NCBI RefSeq assembly: GCF_004768545.1
Contig: NZ_CP038639.1
Coordinates: 124,001 to 188,000, forward strand
From: Cupriavidus oxalaticus
Lineage (GTDB): Bacteria; Pseudomonadota; Gammaproteobacteria; Burkholderiales; Burkholderiaceae
Direction: 5' to 3'
Length of the DNA stretch: 64,000 nt
Every line of letters starts with the position of its first letter. Position 1 is the first letter of the stretch. Under the pieces are notes generated by a model. The model worked only from the letters and a program-made list of their open reading frames with translations. It was not told the origin of the DNA and ran no database searches. The translations under genes were made by a program, and so were the position numbers. Shown here piece by piece: positions 18,289-25,755 of this stretch.

Positions 18289-18302
18289 CTTGTAAAAAAT
18301 TG
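18289..18302. promoter_or_regulatory. Second copy of motif CTTGTAAAAAATTG
   Basis: Exact copy of the AlaX upstream motif, 127 bp before the surE start and about 110 bp upstream of the quinone oxidoreductase relic. It may belong to either gene's former promoter. Confidence 0.45.
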
Positions 18303-18428
18303 CCAATAGTTATCAACTGCTGATAGGCCAGACGCTGCCCGGGGCCTCGATTTATAGTTGAAGTTTCGCTGCGGGCGCAGCCGGCACGGCCGCAGGGCTC
18401 CTTTCGATTCCCAAGTTGATCCTTATCC

Positions 18429-19202
18429 ATGTCCGAACCCCTATTCGAACGCGTGCTCCTCACCAACGACGACGGAATCGACGCACCCGGCTTGGCGGTG
18501 CTGGAAGGCGTAGCGTTTACATTAGCGCGTGAAGTGTGGGTGGTAGCGCCCGAGCATGACCAGAGCGGCACTTCACACTCGATAAGCCTGCACGCACCGC
18601 TGCGCTACAGCCGCCAGGGTGAGCGTCGTTTCGGTGTGTCAGGCACGCCAGGCGACTGCGTGGTCATGGCCGCGCGCCACCTGATGGCCGATAACCCGCC
18701 CACGCTGGTGCTATCCGGCGTTAATCGAGGCGCTAACCTCGGTCTGGAAACGGTGTTCTCCGGCACCGTGGGCGCCGCCATGACCGCCATCCTGCTGGGG
18801 ATTCCGGCCATCGCCCTAAGTCAGGCCTTTTCCGACCGCGAAGCCGTGCGATGGGACACCGCGAGTGCGCTGGCGCCCGACGTGATCCGCCGCCTGGTCG
18901 CTTCCGGCTTGGGCACGCAAGCGTGCCTGAATGTCAATTTCCCCGACGTGCCGGCGCAAGACGCGGGACCGCTGACCGTGACGCGGCAGGGTGTCGGGCT
19001 AGTCAATGGCATCGCAGTCAGGGCGCATGTTGATCCGCGAGGCATTCCCTATCATTGGCTGCAATTTTCGCGGGGGCCGCGGCCGGATGCGGAGGATACT
19101 GAGGCGATGGTGCTTGGCAGAGGGTGCATCTCGGTGACGCCGCTGCGCTTCGAGCGCACGGATGAGGAGGAGGTGGCGGCGCTGGCGGGGCGGCTGGTCT
19201 GA
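18429..19202 (+). CDS. surE: 5'/3'-nucleotidase SurE
   Basis: A 257-residue SurE protein. The metal-binding N-terminus LLTNDDGIDAPG, the DQSG-type loop (EHDQSGTSHS), SGVNRGANLG and YSGTVGAA-like FSGTVGAAM are all present, and the length is normal. SurE dephosphorylates nucleoside monophosphates with a divalent metal. The usual partners (pcm, rpoS, nlpD) are absent, so this is a stand-alone, probably secondary copy. IS66 remnants begin directly after its stop. Confidence 0.93.
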   Translation: MSEPLFERVLLTNDDGIDAPGLAVLEGVAFTLAREVWVVAPEHDQSGTSHSISLHAPLRYSRQGERRFGVSGTPGDCVVMAARHLMADNPPTLVLSGVNRGANLGLETVFSGTVGAAMTAILLGIPAIALSQAFSDREAVRWDTASALAPDVIRRLVASGLGTQACLNVNFPDVPAQDAGPLTVTRQGVGLVNGIAVRAHVDPRGIPYHWLQFSRGPRPDAEDTEAMVLGRGCISVTPLRFERTDEEEVAALAGRLV

Positions 19203-19223
19203 GAGGCTGAAGCGGCCCGCAAA

Positions 19224-19415
19224 GGTTCGCGGGGACCGGCGCCGTTGGCGCACGATCGCGGGGCTGGCGGCAGGAACTACTGGCGACCCAGCGCCGCAAC
19301 AGATTCGCTTTCAATCGATGGAGCAGGGCCACTGCCGCAATCGAGACACACGGTTGCATGCAGTTCTGGACCGCTTTGGCCTTGAAATCTGCGCCGACGT
19401 CGACGTCAGCAGGCG
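19224..19415 (-). pseudogene. Older IS66 element: decayed tnpA piece (left of the younger IS66)
   Basis: On the minus strand the sequence reads ADFKAKAVQNCMQPCVSIAA then VALLHRLKANLLRRWVAS, a degenerate copy of the IS66 TnpA found intact at 19504. Its 5' half and inverted repeat lie beyond the younger insertion at 24126-24218. The younger element therefore landed within this older, antiparallel relative. Confidence 0.85.
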
Positions 19416-19423
19416 CGATCTTC
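19416..19423 (+). repeat. Target-site duplication CGATCTTC, left copy (pair at 24118-24125)
   Basis: CGATCTTC occurs exactly at 19416-19423 and 24118-24125, abutting the inverted repeats of the IS66 element. Eight bases is the standard IS66 duplication length. Confidence 0.92.
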
Positions 19424-19503
19424 GTAAGCGCCCAGCGAACACACCTTGATCCGGGAAGATGTTAAGGGCAAGGATCGTGTCCATCTAAATTTGGCATGGA
19501 CAA

Positions 19504-19899
19504 ATGTACACGATGGAAGGGGCCGAGGTAGTCCAGGATGTAGTGCAGCCGGCGCGACGCCGGCGACATAGCAAAGAGTTCAAGGCGCAAGTGGTGCGTG
19601 CGGCGATGCAGCCGAACGTGTCGATTGCGGCGGTGGCGCTGCACTACCGTCTGAATGCGAACATGGTACGGAGTTGGGTCGCTACGCAAGAGGAGTTGGA
19701 TGCGGCAGACGAGGCCCGGAAGTTGATGGGTGCGCCGCCAGTGGAATTTTTGCCGTTGCAACTGGAGACGCCGAGCGTTGCACCCGGTCCCACGGAGATC
19801 CAGATCGAAGTGCGCCGAGGAGCGGCGACGGTTACCATCCGCTGGCCGCTATCGGCCGCGAGCGATTGTGCGCTGTGGCTGCAAGGGTGGCTTCGGTGA
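19504..19899 (+). CDS. tnpA: IS66 accessory protein TnpA
   Basis: The 131-residue protein has the TnpA helix-turn-helix (HSKEFKAQVVRAAMQPNVSI, then AAVALHYRLNANMVRSWV) and a variable acidic tail. It is required with TnpB for IS66 transposition. Its stop overlaps the GTG start of tnpB by four bases, typical translational coupling in this family. It appears intact. Confidence 0.88.
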   Translation: MYTMEGAEVVQDVVQPARRRRHSKEFKAQVVRAAMQPNVSIAAVALHYRLNANMVRSWVATQEELDAADEARKLMGAPPVEFLPLQLETPSVAPGPTEIQIEVRRGAATVTIRWPLSAASDCALWLQGWLR

Positions 19900-20231
19900 T
19901 CCGGATCGACGCAATTTGGCTGGCAACGGAACCACTGGATATGCGCGCAGGCACCGATACGATCTTGGCTCGCGTAGTGAAAGTGTTCGGGGCAGCGCGT
20001 CCTCACCATGCCTACCTGTTCGCCAACAAGAACTCGACGCGTATGAAGGTCTTGGTGTACGACGGTTTCGGAATCTGGTTGGCTGCGCGTCGCTTGAACA
20101 AAGGGCGCTTCGTATGGACGAATGGTCAGACGGCGATCGCTGTTGCGCTGAATCCCGAGCAACTACGGGCGCTTGTGACGGGCCTGCCGTGGCAGACATT
20201 GACGCACGATCACGCAATCTGCGTGGTGTAA
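19896..20231 (+). CDS. tnpB: IS66 accessory protein TnpB
   Basis: A 111-residue protein starting with GTG overlapping the tnpA stop. The IS66 Orf2 pattern is clear: WLATEPLDMRAGTDTILARV, HHAYLFANKNSTRMKVLVYD, and LNKGRFVW. Its exact function is unknown, but it is essential in this family. It is intact. Confidence 0.88.
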   Translation: MIRIDAIWLATEPLDMRAGTDTILARVVKVFGAARPHHAYLFANKNSTRMKVLVYDGFGIWLAARRLNKGRFVWTNGQTAIAVALNPEQLRALVTGLPWQTLTHDHAICVV

Positions 20232-20296
20232 GGCCTTTCGCCGGGACGTAAACAGTTTCGATTCCATGGTGGGTTCGGTTCTGGCAAACTGGCCAT

Positions 20297-21290
20297 ATGA
20301 ACTCGCCAACAGACCTCAACGACCTCAGCCCGGAACAGCTTCGGACACTGGCTGCTGAGTTGATCGCACAGGTCGGTGAGAAAGATCGTGAGTTGCGTTA
20401 CCGCCAGACGCGTATCGACCAGCTCACGCACGAGATCTCGATACTCAAGCGCTTGAAATTCGGTAAGCGCAGCGAGCAGCTCAATGCCGAGCAGGCGAGC
20501 CTGCTCGATGAGACCATTGACGCGGATCTGGCCGCGATCGAAACCGAGCTCGAACAGCTCCAATCAGATACACCTGAGCAAAAGCAACGTCAGCAGCCGA
20601 AACGAACGCCGTTGCCGCCGCAACTGCCGCGCACCGACATCTATCATGAGCCGGATGATGTGACGTGCCAATGCGGCTGTCAGCGAGTTCGTATCGGCGA
20701 GGACGTCAGCGAGAAGCTGGACTATACGCGGTGTGTTTACGGTCGAACGGCATATCCGCGGCAAGTGGGCCTGCAAGATGTGCGAGACGCTTATCCAGGC
20801 GCCGGTGCTGCCGCACGTCGTCGACAAGGGCATTCCTACTGCCGGCCTGCTGGCCCATACGCTGATCTCCAAATACGGAGACCACCTGCCACTGTACCGG
20901 CAGGAGCGTATCTTTGCGCGCGCCGGTCTGGCGATCCCGCGATCGACGCTCGGAGCCTGGGTAGGCGTGTGTGGCGTGCGGCTGCAGCCGCTGGTCGACG
21001 CGCTGCATCAGGAAATATTGCAGCAGGGCTTGTTGCATGCCGATGAGACGCCGGTGCAGATGCTCAGTCCCGGCAAGGGAAAAACGCATCGTGCATACCT
21101 GTGGGCGTATACCGCCACGCAATTCGCAGACTTGCGGGCCGTGGTCTATGACTTCGCCGACAGGCGCCGGCGAGCGTGCCAGATCCTTCCTGGGTGACTG
21201 GCAGGGCAAGCTTGTGTGCGATGACTACGGCGGGTATAAGGCCGGATTCCAGCAAGGCATCATCGAAATCGGATGCGCAGCGCATTATCC
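20297..21290 (+). pseudogene. tnpC: IS66 transposase TnpC, N-terminal part with frameshifts
   Basis: The coiled-coil N-terminus (LRYRQTRIDQLTHEISILKR) and FGKRSEQLN are in the first frame. Near 20735 the reading moves to a second frame (KMCETLIQAPVLPHVVDKGI, the zinc region, then LLHADETPVQML with a catalytic Asp). Near 21175 it moves to a third (DDYGGYKAGFQQGIIEIGCA). IS66 sequence ends at about 21290 and resumes at 23829. Confidence 0.85.
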
Positions 21291-21380
21291 CGAGCGAGAT
21301 TTTATCTGGAGAGAATCAACTTGCCGCCAGCGTGCCTGCGTTAATCGGAGGTTAGAACTCCGTATAAAATTTGACCGCAG

Positions 21381-21618
21381 TCACAAGGACTGCAGGAACG
21401 CGAGCAGGTCGGCGTTGGGCTTCCATGGTTTTGCGTTCGTTGGCTTAATGCCGGCTTTCTTCCAGAACGCCGGCATGGCGTCTCGCTTCATTTGCAGATT
21501 GATTGTGACGTAACGACCTGTCGTTGCGACGCTGGTGTGGCCAAGGTAGTCGCGAATCACCGTTATGTCAGTGCCAGACTGCAACAACGCGACCGCACAG
21601 CTATGCCGACTATATCGT
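21381..21618 (-). pseudogene. Tyrosine recombinase, C-terminal fragment (RitC-like)
   Basis: Minus-strand residues RHSCAVALLQSGTDITVIRD then YLGHTSVATTGRYVTINLQM carry the last catalytic boxes (R-H, LGH and Tyr) of a phage-type recombinase, ending with LLAFLQSL. The N-terminal two thirds are missing: the sequence breaks at the palindrome 21604-21635. Its order after ritA- and ritB-like genes suggests the third member of a recombinase trio. Confidence 0.75.
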
Positions 21619-21635
21619 TCACGATATAGTCGGCA
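21604..21635. repeat. 32-bp perfect palindrome joining two inverted recombinase tails
   Basis: Arms 21604-21618 (TGCCGACTATATCGT) and 21621-21635 are exactly complementary with a 2-bp centre. The minus-strand and plus-strand recombinase tails start from opposite sides of it, each at the conserved R-H catalytic codons. It marks an inversion or recombination junction. Confidence 0.85.
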
Positions 21636-21846
21636 CACGGCAGCCATGGAATTATTGCAAGCTGGCGTGGATCCATTCAACATTGCCCTGTGGATGGGCC
21701 ACGAATCGCTCCAGACAACCCAGATGTACCTGGATGCCAGTCTGGAGCTGAAGGAAAAGATTCTCGCTAATGTCGGACCACATGATGGCAAGCCCGTACG
21801 ATACCGGCCTGACAGTAAGCTCGCGACGTTTCTCAAGGGCCTTTAG
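21618..21846 (+). pseudogene. Tyrosine recombinase, C-terminal fragment of a second type
   Basis: Plus-strand frame RHTAAMELLQAGVDPFNIAL, WMGHESLQTTQMYLDASLEL and ending FLKGL is the C-terminal catalytic part of a different recombinase (H, GH and Tyr present). Everything upstream of the palindrome is missing. It is antiparallel to the neighbouring fragment. Confidence 0.75.
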
Positions 21847-21853
21847 TCATTAA

Positions 21854-21961
21854 AACTATGCCGCTCCAGCGACCTTGGGAATGACCTCCTGCTGCCTCCT
21901 TACAAGCATCATCGTGATCCTATCCCAGCTTGATCGGCATTGCCGTGAACGCGGCATAGTT
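21854..21961. repeat. Short segment with 11-bp inverted ends
   Basis: AACTATGCCGC at 21854-21864 is repeated inverted at 21951-21961. The right repeat coincides with the point where the ritB-like gene leaves family sequence, so this about 108-bp piece may be a small insertion or a recombination scar. Confidence 0.4.
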
Positions 21962-22474
21962 GCCGAACTTCGATTCCCGGATGGAGAGTATACCGCTGAC
22001 GAGGTCAACGTCGGACCGGTCGAACCGAAGCGCTTCGCCTGGCCTGAGGCCCGTCGCTACAAGAAGCCCGATGAGCGTCGAATAGGTCAGTGCTCGCATG
22101 CCGGTTCGGGATCGCAGTTGAGCGGCGCGGGTCATAAGCAGATCAATTTCCTGCTCCGTGTAAATATGCGGGGCATTGCGCCGTCTGCGGGCACTCAGGA
22201 GTCCTGCTGGAGGAATCTGGTTTCGACCGTCAATGACGTTCATCCATCTGGCTAATCCTCTCACTTGAGAGAGGCGCCGCCCCCAGGTGGCGCGTTCGAC
22301 GAGTGCGGGCGTCATCGCCCAGCGCAGAGCCAGATCGGTAGTAATGAACTCTGCGTCTTCATGTTCCAGAAGATCAACGAAATGACCGAGTGCCAATGCA
22401 GGTTCATAGAATGATGCCCCGAGAGCGCGGCGGACCGCCACGTACCGAGCGAGGGAGTCACGGATCGAAGTCAT
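21920..22474 (-). pseudogene. Tyrosine recombinase, N-terminal two thirds (RitB-like), truncated
   Basis: The start ATG at 22474 overlaps the stop of the upstream recombinase gene (ATGA). The SAM-like N-terminal domain (LARYVAVRRALGASFYEPAL) and the first catalytic Arg (LLVATGLRPGEALRF) are present. Family sequence ends at ESKFG near 21965; the frame then stops without the HxxR and Tyr boxes. It is therefore inactive. Confidence 0.8.
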
Positions 22475-23703
22475 ATTGCACCTCCCGCCGTGGGCCACGA
22501 GCGCGCGACCCCGCGCAGGTCCTCAAACGCGACCTTTGCATAGATCGCGGTACTGTCCGGTGAGCGGTGCCGCAAGACCTCGGCTATTTCTGCGATCGAG
22601 GCCCCGTGGCGAATCATCGTCGTCGCCAGACCGTGACGGAACAGATGTGCGGAAACACGGCACGCGGGGCGGAAACCTGCACGTGCGAAGGCCTGACAAA
22701 CAATCTTGCCAATCGCCGCCGGTCCCGCCAGACCAATCCGAGGTGCCAATCTACGAAGGAATACGTGCCGCGATGCACTTGCTCCGCGACCATCGCGGAG
22801 ATATGTAGCGATTGCTGCTCCGACCTCCGATGGCAGGGGGACGTGCTCCACCATCTGCCCCTTGCCATGAACGACGAGTTCCCCAGAGCGCCAGTGAATG
22901 TCGTCGAGCTGCATGGCAACTATCTCTCCGGCACGTAGACCGAGCCGCGCCAACAACAGCAGGATTGCGTAGTCACGGCGCCCAGTCGGAGTCGACCGGT
23001 CTGCGGACGCAATGAGAGCTTCTTGCTGCTCAGGCGTGAGGAACGTCGGTACAGTTGACTGTCGCCACTTACGAACTGACGGCACTGACTCATACAGGTC
23101 TCGGGGCGTATCGCCGCGCAGAAAGAGGAAATGGCAGAACCAGCGAAGCGCAACTGGCATCAGCCGCGTGTACTCCGCCGATCGACCTTCGCTGTAGGCA
23201 AGGAAATGATCTCGGATCGTTACGGCGCAAAATGCATCTGCCAATATCGTTCCGTCGTTGGCCGAGTGGCTGTCGAGAAAGTCGCGAATGAAGGGGCCGT
23301 AGACGAGCAGCGAGTTCTTCGCGAGTCCACGATCCTGCCTCAGATGGTCCAGGTATCGGCGATAAATGCGCGCAATCTCGGACTGGCCGCCCAATGTCGG
23401 CGAACACACAATGGCTTCCGCGCGCAGATAGGCAAGAAACTGCCGTAAGGTGGGACGCGCACGCTGGACGCGGTCTCTTGAAGCGTCGATCATGCGATTC
23501 ATAAAACGAGCTGTGACAGACTCATCGAGATCGATCAGGTCAATGTTCCTGTTCTTCATCCACCCGGAGAACGCGCACAGGACTCTTCGTTTCTTGCGAA
23601 GCGATACCTCGGAATAGTGTGCCGTCCGTAGACGATCAAGAAATGCATCGATGTGATGGGCCGGCAGCCCGCCGGATTCGCTGACTGTGCGTGTTGCATT
23701 CAT
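22471..23703 (-). CDS. Site-specific tyrosine recombinase (RitA-like), intact
   Basis: A complete 410-residue phage-type integrase. The first Arg box is ARLGLRAGEIVAMQL, then HGKGQMVEHVPLP, AHLFRHGLATTMIRHG (HxxR), LRHRSPDSTAIYAKV (final His and Tyr). Translation is coupled to the next recombinase by a 4-bp overlap, the arrangement of recombinase-in-trio (RIT) elements. With the partners truncated, the trio is incomplete, but this protein could still be active. Confidence 0.85.
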   Translation of the reverse strand: MNATRTVSESGGLPAHHIDAFLDRLRTAHYSEVSLRKKRRVLCAFSGWMKNRNIDLIDLDESVTARFMNRMIDASRDRVQRARPTLRQFLAYLRAEAIVCSPTLGGQSEIARIYRRYLDHLRQDRGLAKNSLLVYGPFIRDFLDSHSANDGTILADAFCAVTIRDHFLAYSEGRSAEYTRLMPVALRWFCHFLFLRGDTPRDLYESVPSVRKWRQSTVPTFLTPEQQEALIASADRSTPTGRRDYAILLLLARLGLRAGEIVAMQLDDIHWRSGELVVHGKGQMVEHVPLPSEVGAAIATYLRDGRGASASRHVFLRRLAPRIGLAGPAAIGKIVCQAFARAGFRPACRVSAHLFRHGLATTMIRHGASIAEIAEVLRHRSPDSTAIYAKVAFEDLRGVARSWPTAGGAI

Positions 23704-23828
23704 CTGATCTCTCCTGGCCAGCTCATTAGCCAGCCTGAGACATCATATGTTTATGCCGACACAGCGATCATGAAAGGCCATACCCACCGTCACGCGCGTG
23801 CACGACGCGGCATAATCGGGGAGCCGGC

Positions 23829-24073
23829 ATAACTGGGTCGAGAATCAGATCCGCCCCTGGGCCGTTGGCAGGGCCAACTGGTTGTTCGCCGGCTCCTTGC
23901 GTGCCGGACAGCGTGCTGCGGCAATCATGAGTTTGATTCGGTCAGCGCAGCTCAATGGTCACGATCCGTACGCCTATCTGAAAGACGTGCTCACACGGCT
24001 ACCAACCCACCGCGCCAGCAACATCGCCGAATTGCTACCACATCGCTGGAAGCCGGCAACCAGCGCCACCTAG
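23829..24073 (+). pseudogene. tnpC: IS66 transposase TnpC, C-terminal part
   Basis: The frame NWVENQIRPWAVGRANWLFA, GSLRAGQRAAAIMSLIRSAQ, LNGHDPYAYLKDVLTRLP resumes IS66 TnpC after the recombinase block and stops at 24073, just before the right inverted repeat. The catalytic Glu and end domain are here, separated from the rest of the enzyme. Confidence 0.85.
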
Positions 24074-24125
24074 CCGCTGCGATCATCAACGTCAAGACGG
24101 GTTCGCTGGCCGCTTATCGATCTTC

Positions 24126-24218
24126 TCGAAAGTATTGACGTGTCCACCAAGAATTTAAATGGACACGATGCTCCTTGCTCTCTTGCGTTCCGTCAAAACA
24201 GGTTCAGCGGGCGCCTAC
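24126..24218 (-). mobile_element. Older IS66 element: left terminal repeat and leader
   Basis: Read on the minus strand from 24218: GTAGGCGCCCGCTGAAC, then TTGA and ATCGTGTCCATTTAAATT, matching the left end of the younger IS66 (19424 onward) base by base with small changes. It is the start of the older element whose tnpA continues at 19415. The repeat overlaps the last codons of the D-amino-acid dehydrogenase gene. Confidence 0.85.
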
Positions 24219-25430
24219 TGTTTGCTGAACGACAGCTCCGATCATGTCAGCGGTGACCGCCGACAGCGTCCATCCCAGGTGACCGTGGCCCGTGTTGTAG
24301 TACACGCAGGGCGCGCGGCCCCGCCCAACGCGCGGCAGCATGGTCGGCATCATCGGCCGCAAACCGGCCCACGGCACCACACTACGGGTGCTGACGTCGG
24401 GGAAGCACTCGTTGACCCATTCCACCAGCGGGCGGATGCGATCGGCGCGGATGTCACGATTGTAGCCATTGAACTCCGCGGTGCCCGCCACGCGGAAGCG
24501 GTCGGTGCCGAGGCGGCTGGTAACCAGCTTGGTCTCGTCGTCGAGCAGACTGACGACCGGTGCGGCAGCCTGGCTGCGCGCGTCGTTTAAGTTGACGGTA
24601 ATCGAATAGCCCTTGACCGGATAGATGTTGACGCGGTCGCCCAAGCTCGCCGCCAGCGCACGGCTGGAGGTGCCGGCGCAAACCACCACGCCATCGAACA
24701 CCAGCGACTCCGACCGCTGGCCGTCGTAGATCGCGATGGTGACGTGGCGGCCGTCGGTACTCACGGAGCGGATGTCCTGGTTGTACAGGCAACGCACGCC
24801 GAGGCGGGCGATCGCCGCCGCCATCCCGTTTGTGAACTTGTGGATGTCACCGGTGGAATCGCTTTCGGTGAAATAGCCGCCGTAGTAGTTACCCGCCAGC
24901 GTTGGCTCGATGACGCGCATCTCCTCCGGCGTGACGGCGTGGCGCTCCAATCCACCTTCGGCGAGCAGTTTCGACACGCGGCCTGCATGGTCGAAGCCGG
25001 CCTTGTCGCGATAGATGTGGAGAATGCCTTCCTTTTTCAAGTCGAAGTCGATGCCCTCGGCCGCTGCCCAGGAGAACAGGTGATCGCGCGCGGCAATCGC
25101 CAAGCGCGTCGTTTCCACTGTGTTCTTGCGATATTGGGGGATGGCGGCAATGAACTCGGCGAACCAGGAGAGTTTGTGCCAGCTAGGGCGCGGGTTGACT
25201 AGCAGCGGCGCATCACTCTTTAGCATCCACTTGATGCCCTTCAGGATGGTGGACCAGTGGGTCCAGACTTCGGCGTTGGAGGCGGAGAGCTGGCCGCCAT
25301 TGGCGAACGAGGTTTCCATGGCGGCGTAGCGGTGTCTTTCGAGCAGGGTGACCGAGAAACCGCGCTTGGCGAGTGCGTAGGCAGTGGTCACGCCGGTGAT
25401 GCCACCGCCGATTACGGCAAATTTCTTCAT
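24204..25430 (-). CDS. dadA: D-amino-acid dehydrogenase (DadA-like), C-terminus altered by IS66
   Basis: The 408-residue flavoprotein has the N-terminal FAD motif (AVIGGGITGVTTAYALAKRG), the GYFTESDSTGDIHKF segment and YNTGHGHLGWTLS near the end, as in DadA-type dehydrogenases that oxidise D-amino acids to 2-oxo acids at the membrane quinone pool. The final Val-Gly-Ala-Arg-stop is encoded by the inverted repeat of the older IS66 element, so the native tail is lost; the conserved core is complete. A tandem glycine riboswitch lies in its leader, so glycine or a glycine-like amino acid is a plausible signal or substrate. Confidence 0.88.
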   Translation of the reverse strand: MKKFAVIGGGITGVTTAYALAKRGFSVTLLERHRYAAMETSFANGGQLSASNAEVWTHWSTILKGIKWMLKSDAPLLVNPRPSWHKLSWFAEFIAAIPQYRKNTVETTRLAIAARDHLFSWAAAEGIDFDLKKEGILHIYRDKAGFDHAGRVSKLLAEGGLERHAVTPEEMRVIEPTLAGNYYGGYFTESDSTGDIHKFTNGMAAAIARLGVRCLYNQDIRSVSTDGRHVTIAIYDGQRSESLVFDGVVVCAGTSSRALAASLGDRVNIYPVKGYSITVNLNDARSQAAAPVVSLLDDETKLVTSRLGTDRFRVAGTAEFNGYNRDIRADRIRPLVEWVNECFPDVSTRSVVPWAGLRPMMPTMLPRVGRGRAPCVYYNTGHGHLGWTLSAVTADMIGAVVQQTVGAR

Positions 25431-25491
25431 CTCTAAGGTTCCAAAACGTCAAGTGGGAGCCTTTTGCGCGAAATGCGCGAAAGACGCCCCC

Positions 25492-25690
25492 TCTGTCCTT
25501 GACCTGAGAGATTCACGACGTACCACTTCGATGTGGCGCGGATCGCTTGCTCCTTCGGTACCGTCGGCTGACGAGTGCCGAGGTTCTTCAGAGTTCAAAC
25601 GTGATACCGGTCCTTTTGCCTGAGAGTTTCCGGGGCGGTTGCTCCTTCGGCGCTGCCTGGCTGCTTGGCCAGGCAATCTCTCCCGATACC
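25492..25690 (-). promoter_or_regulatory. Tandem glycine riboswitch
   Basis: On the minus strand, aptamer I begins near 25690 (ATCGGGAGAGATTGCC), has the conserved GCGCCGAAGGAGCAA and closes with ACTCTCAGGCAAAAGGACC. After a short linker, aptamer II shows ACCGAAGGAGCAAGC and ATCTCTCAGGTCAAGGACAG. This is the signature of the cooperative two-aptamer glycine riboswitch. It ends about 60 bp before the dadA start; the spacer with the CGCG hairpin (TTTCGCGCATTTCGCGC) may be the expression platform. Confidence 0.92.
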
Positions 25691-25755
25691 AACTATGGGC
25701 CGCGTCCGCATGGTGCCTACCAAGCGACGCGACGCCGTAATTTAGCACCACTGAT

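Larger units (their letters stand above)
19424..24117 (+). mobile_element. IS66 family element, interrupted by recombinase genes
   Basis: The ends are related inverted repeats: GTAAGCGCCCAGCGAAC at 19424 and, read on the other strand from 24117, ATAAGCGGCCAGCGAAC. Eight-base duplications flank both. Inside are tnpA, tnpB and the two ends of tnpC. About 130 tnpC codons are replaced by roughly 2.5 kb of tyrosine-recombinase genes, so the element cannot move on its own. Confidence 0.9.
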
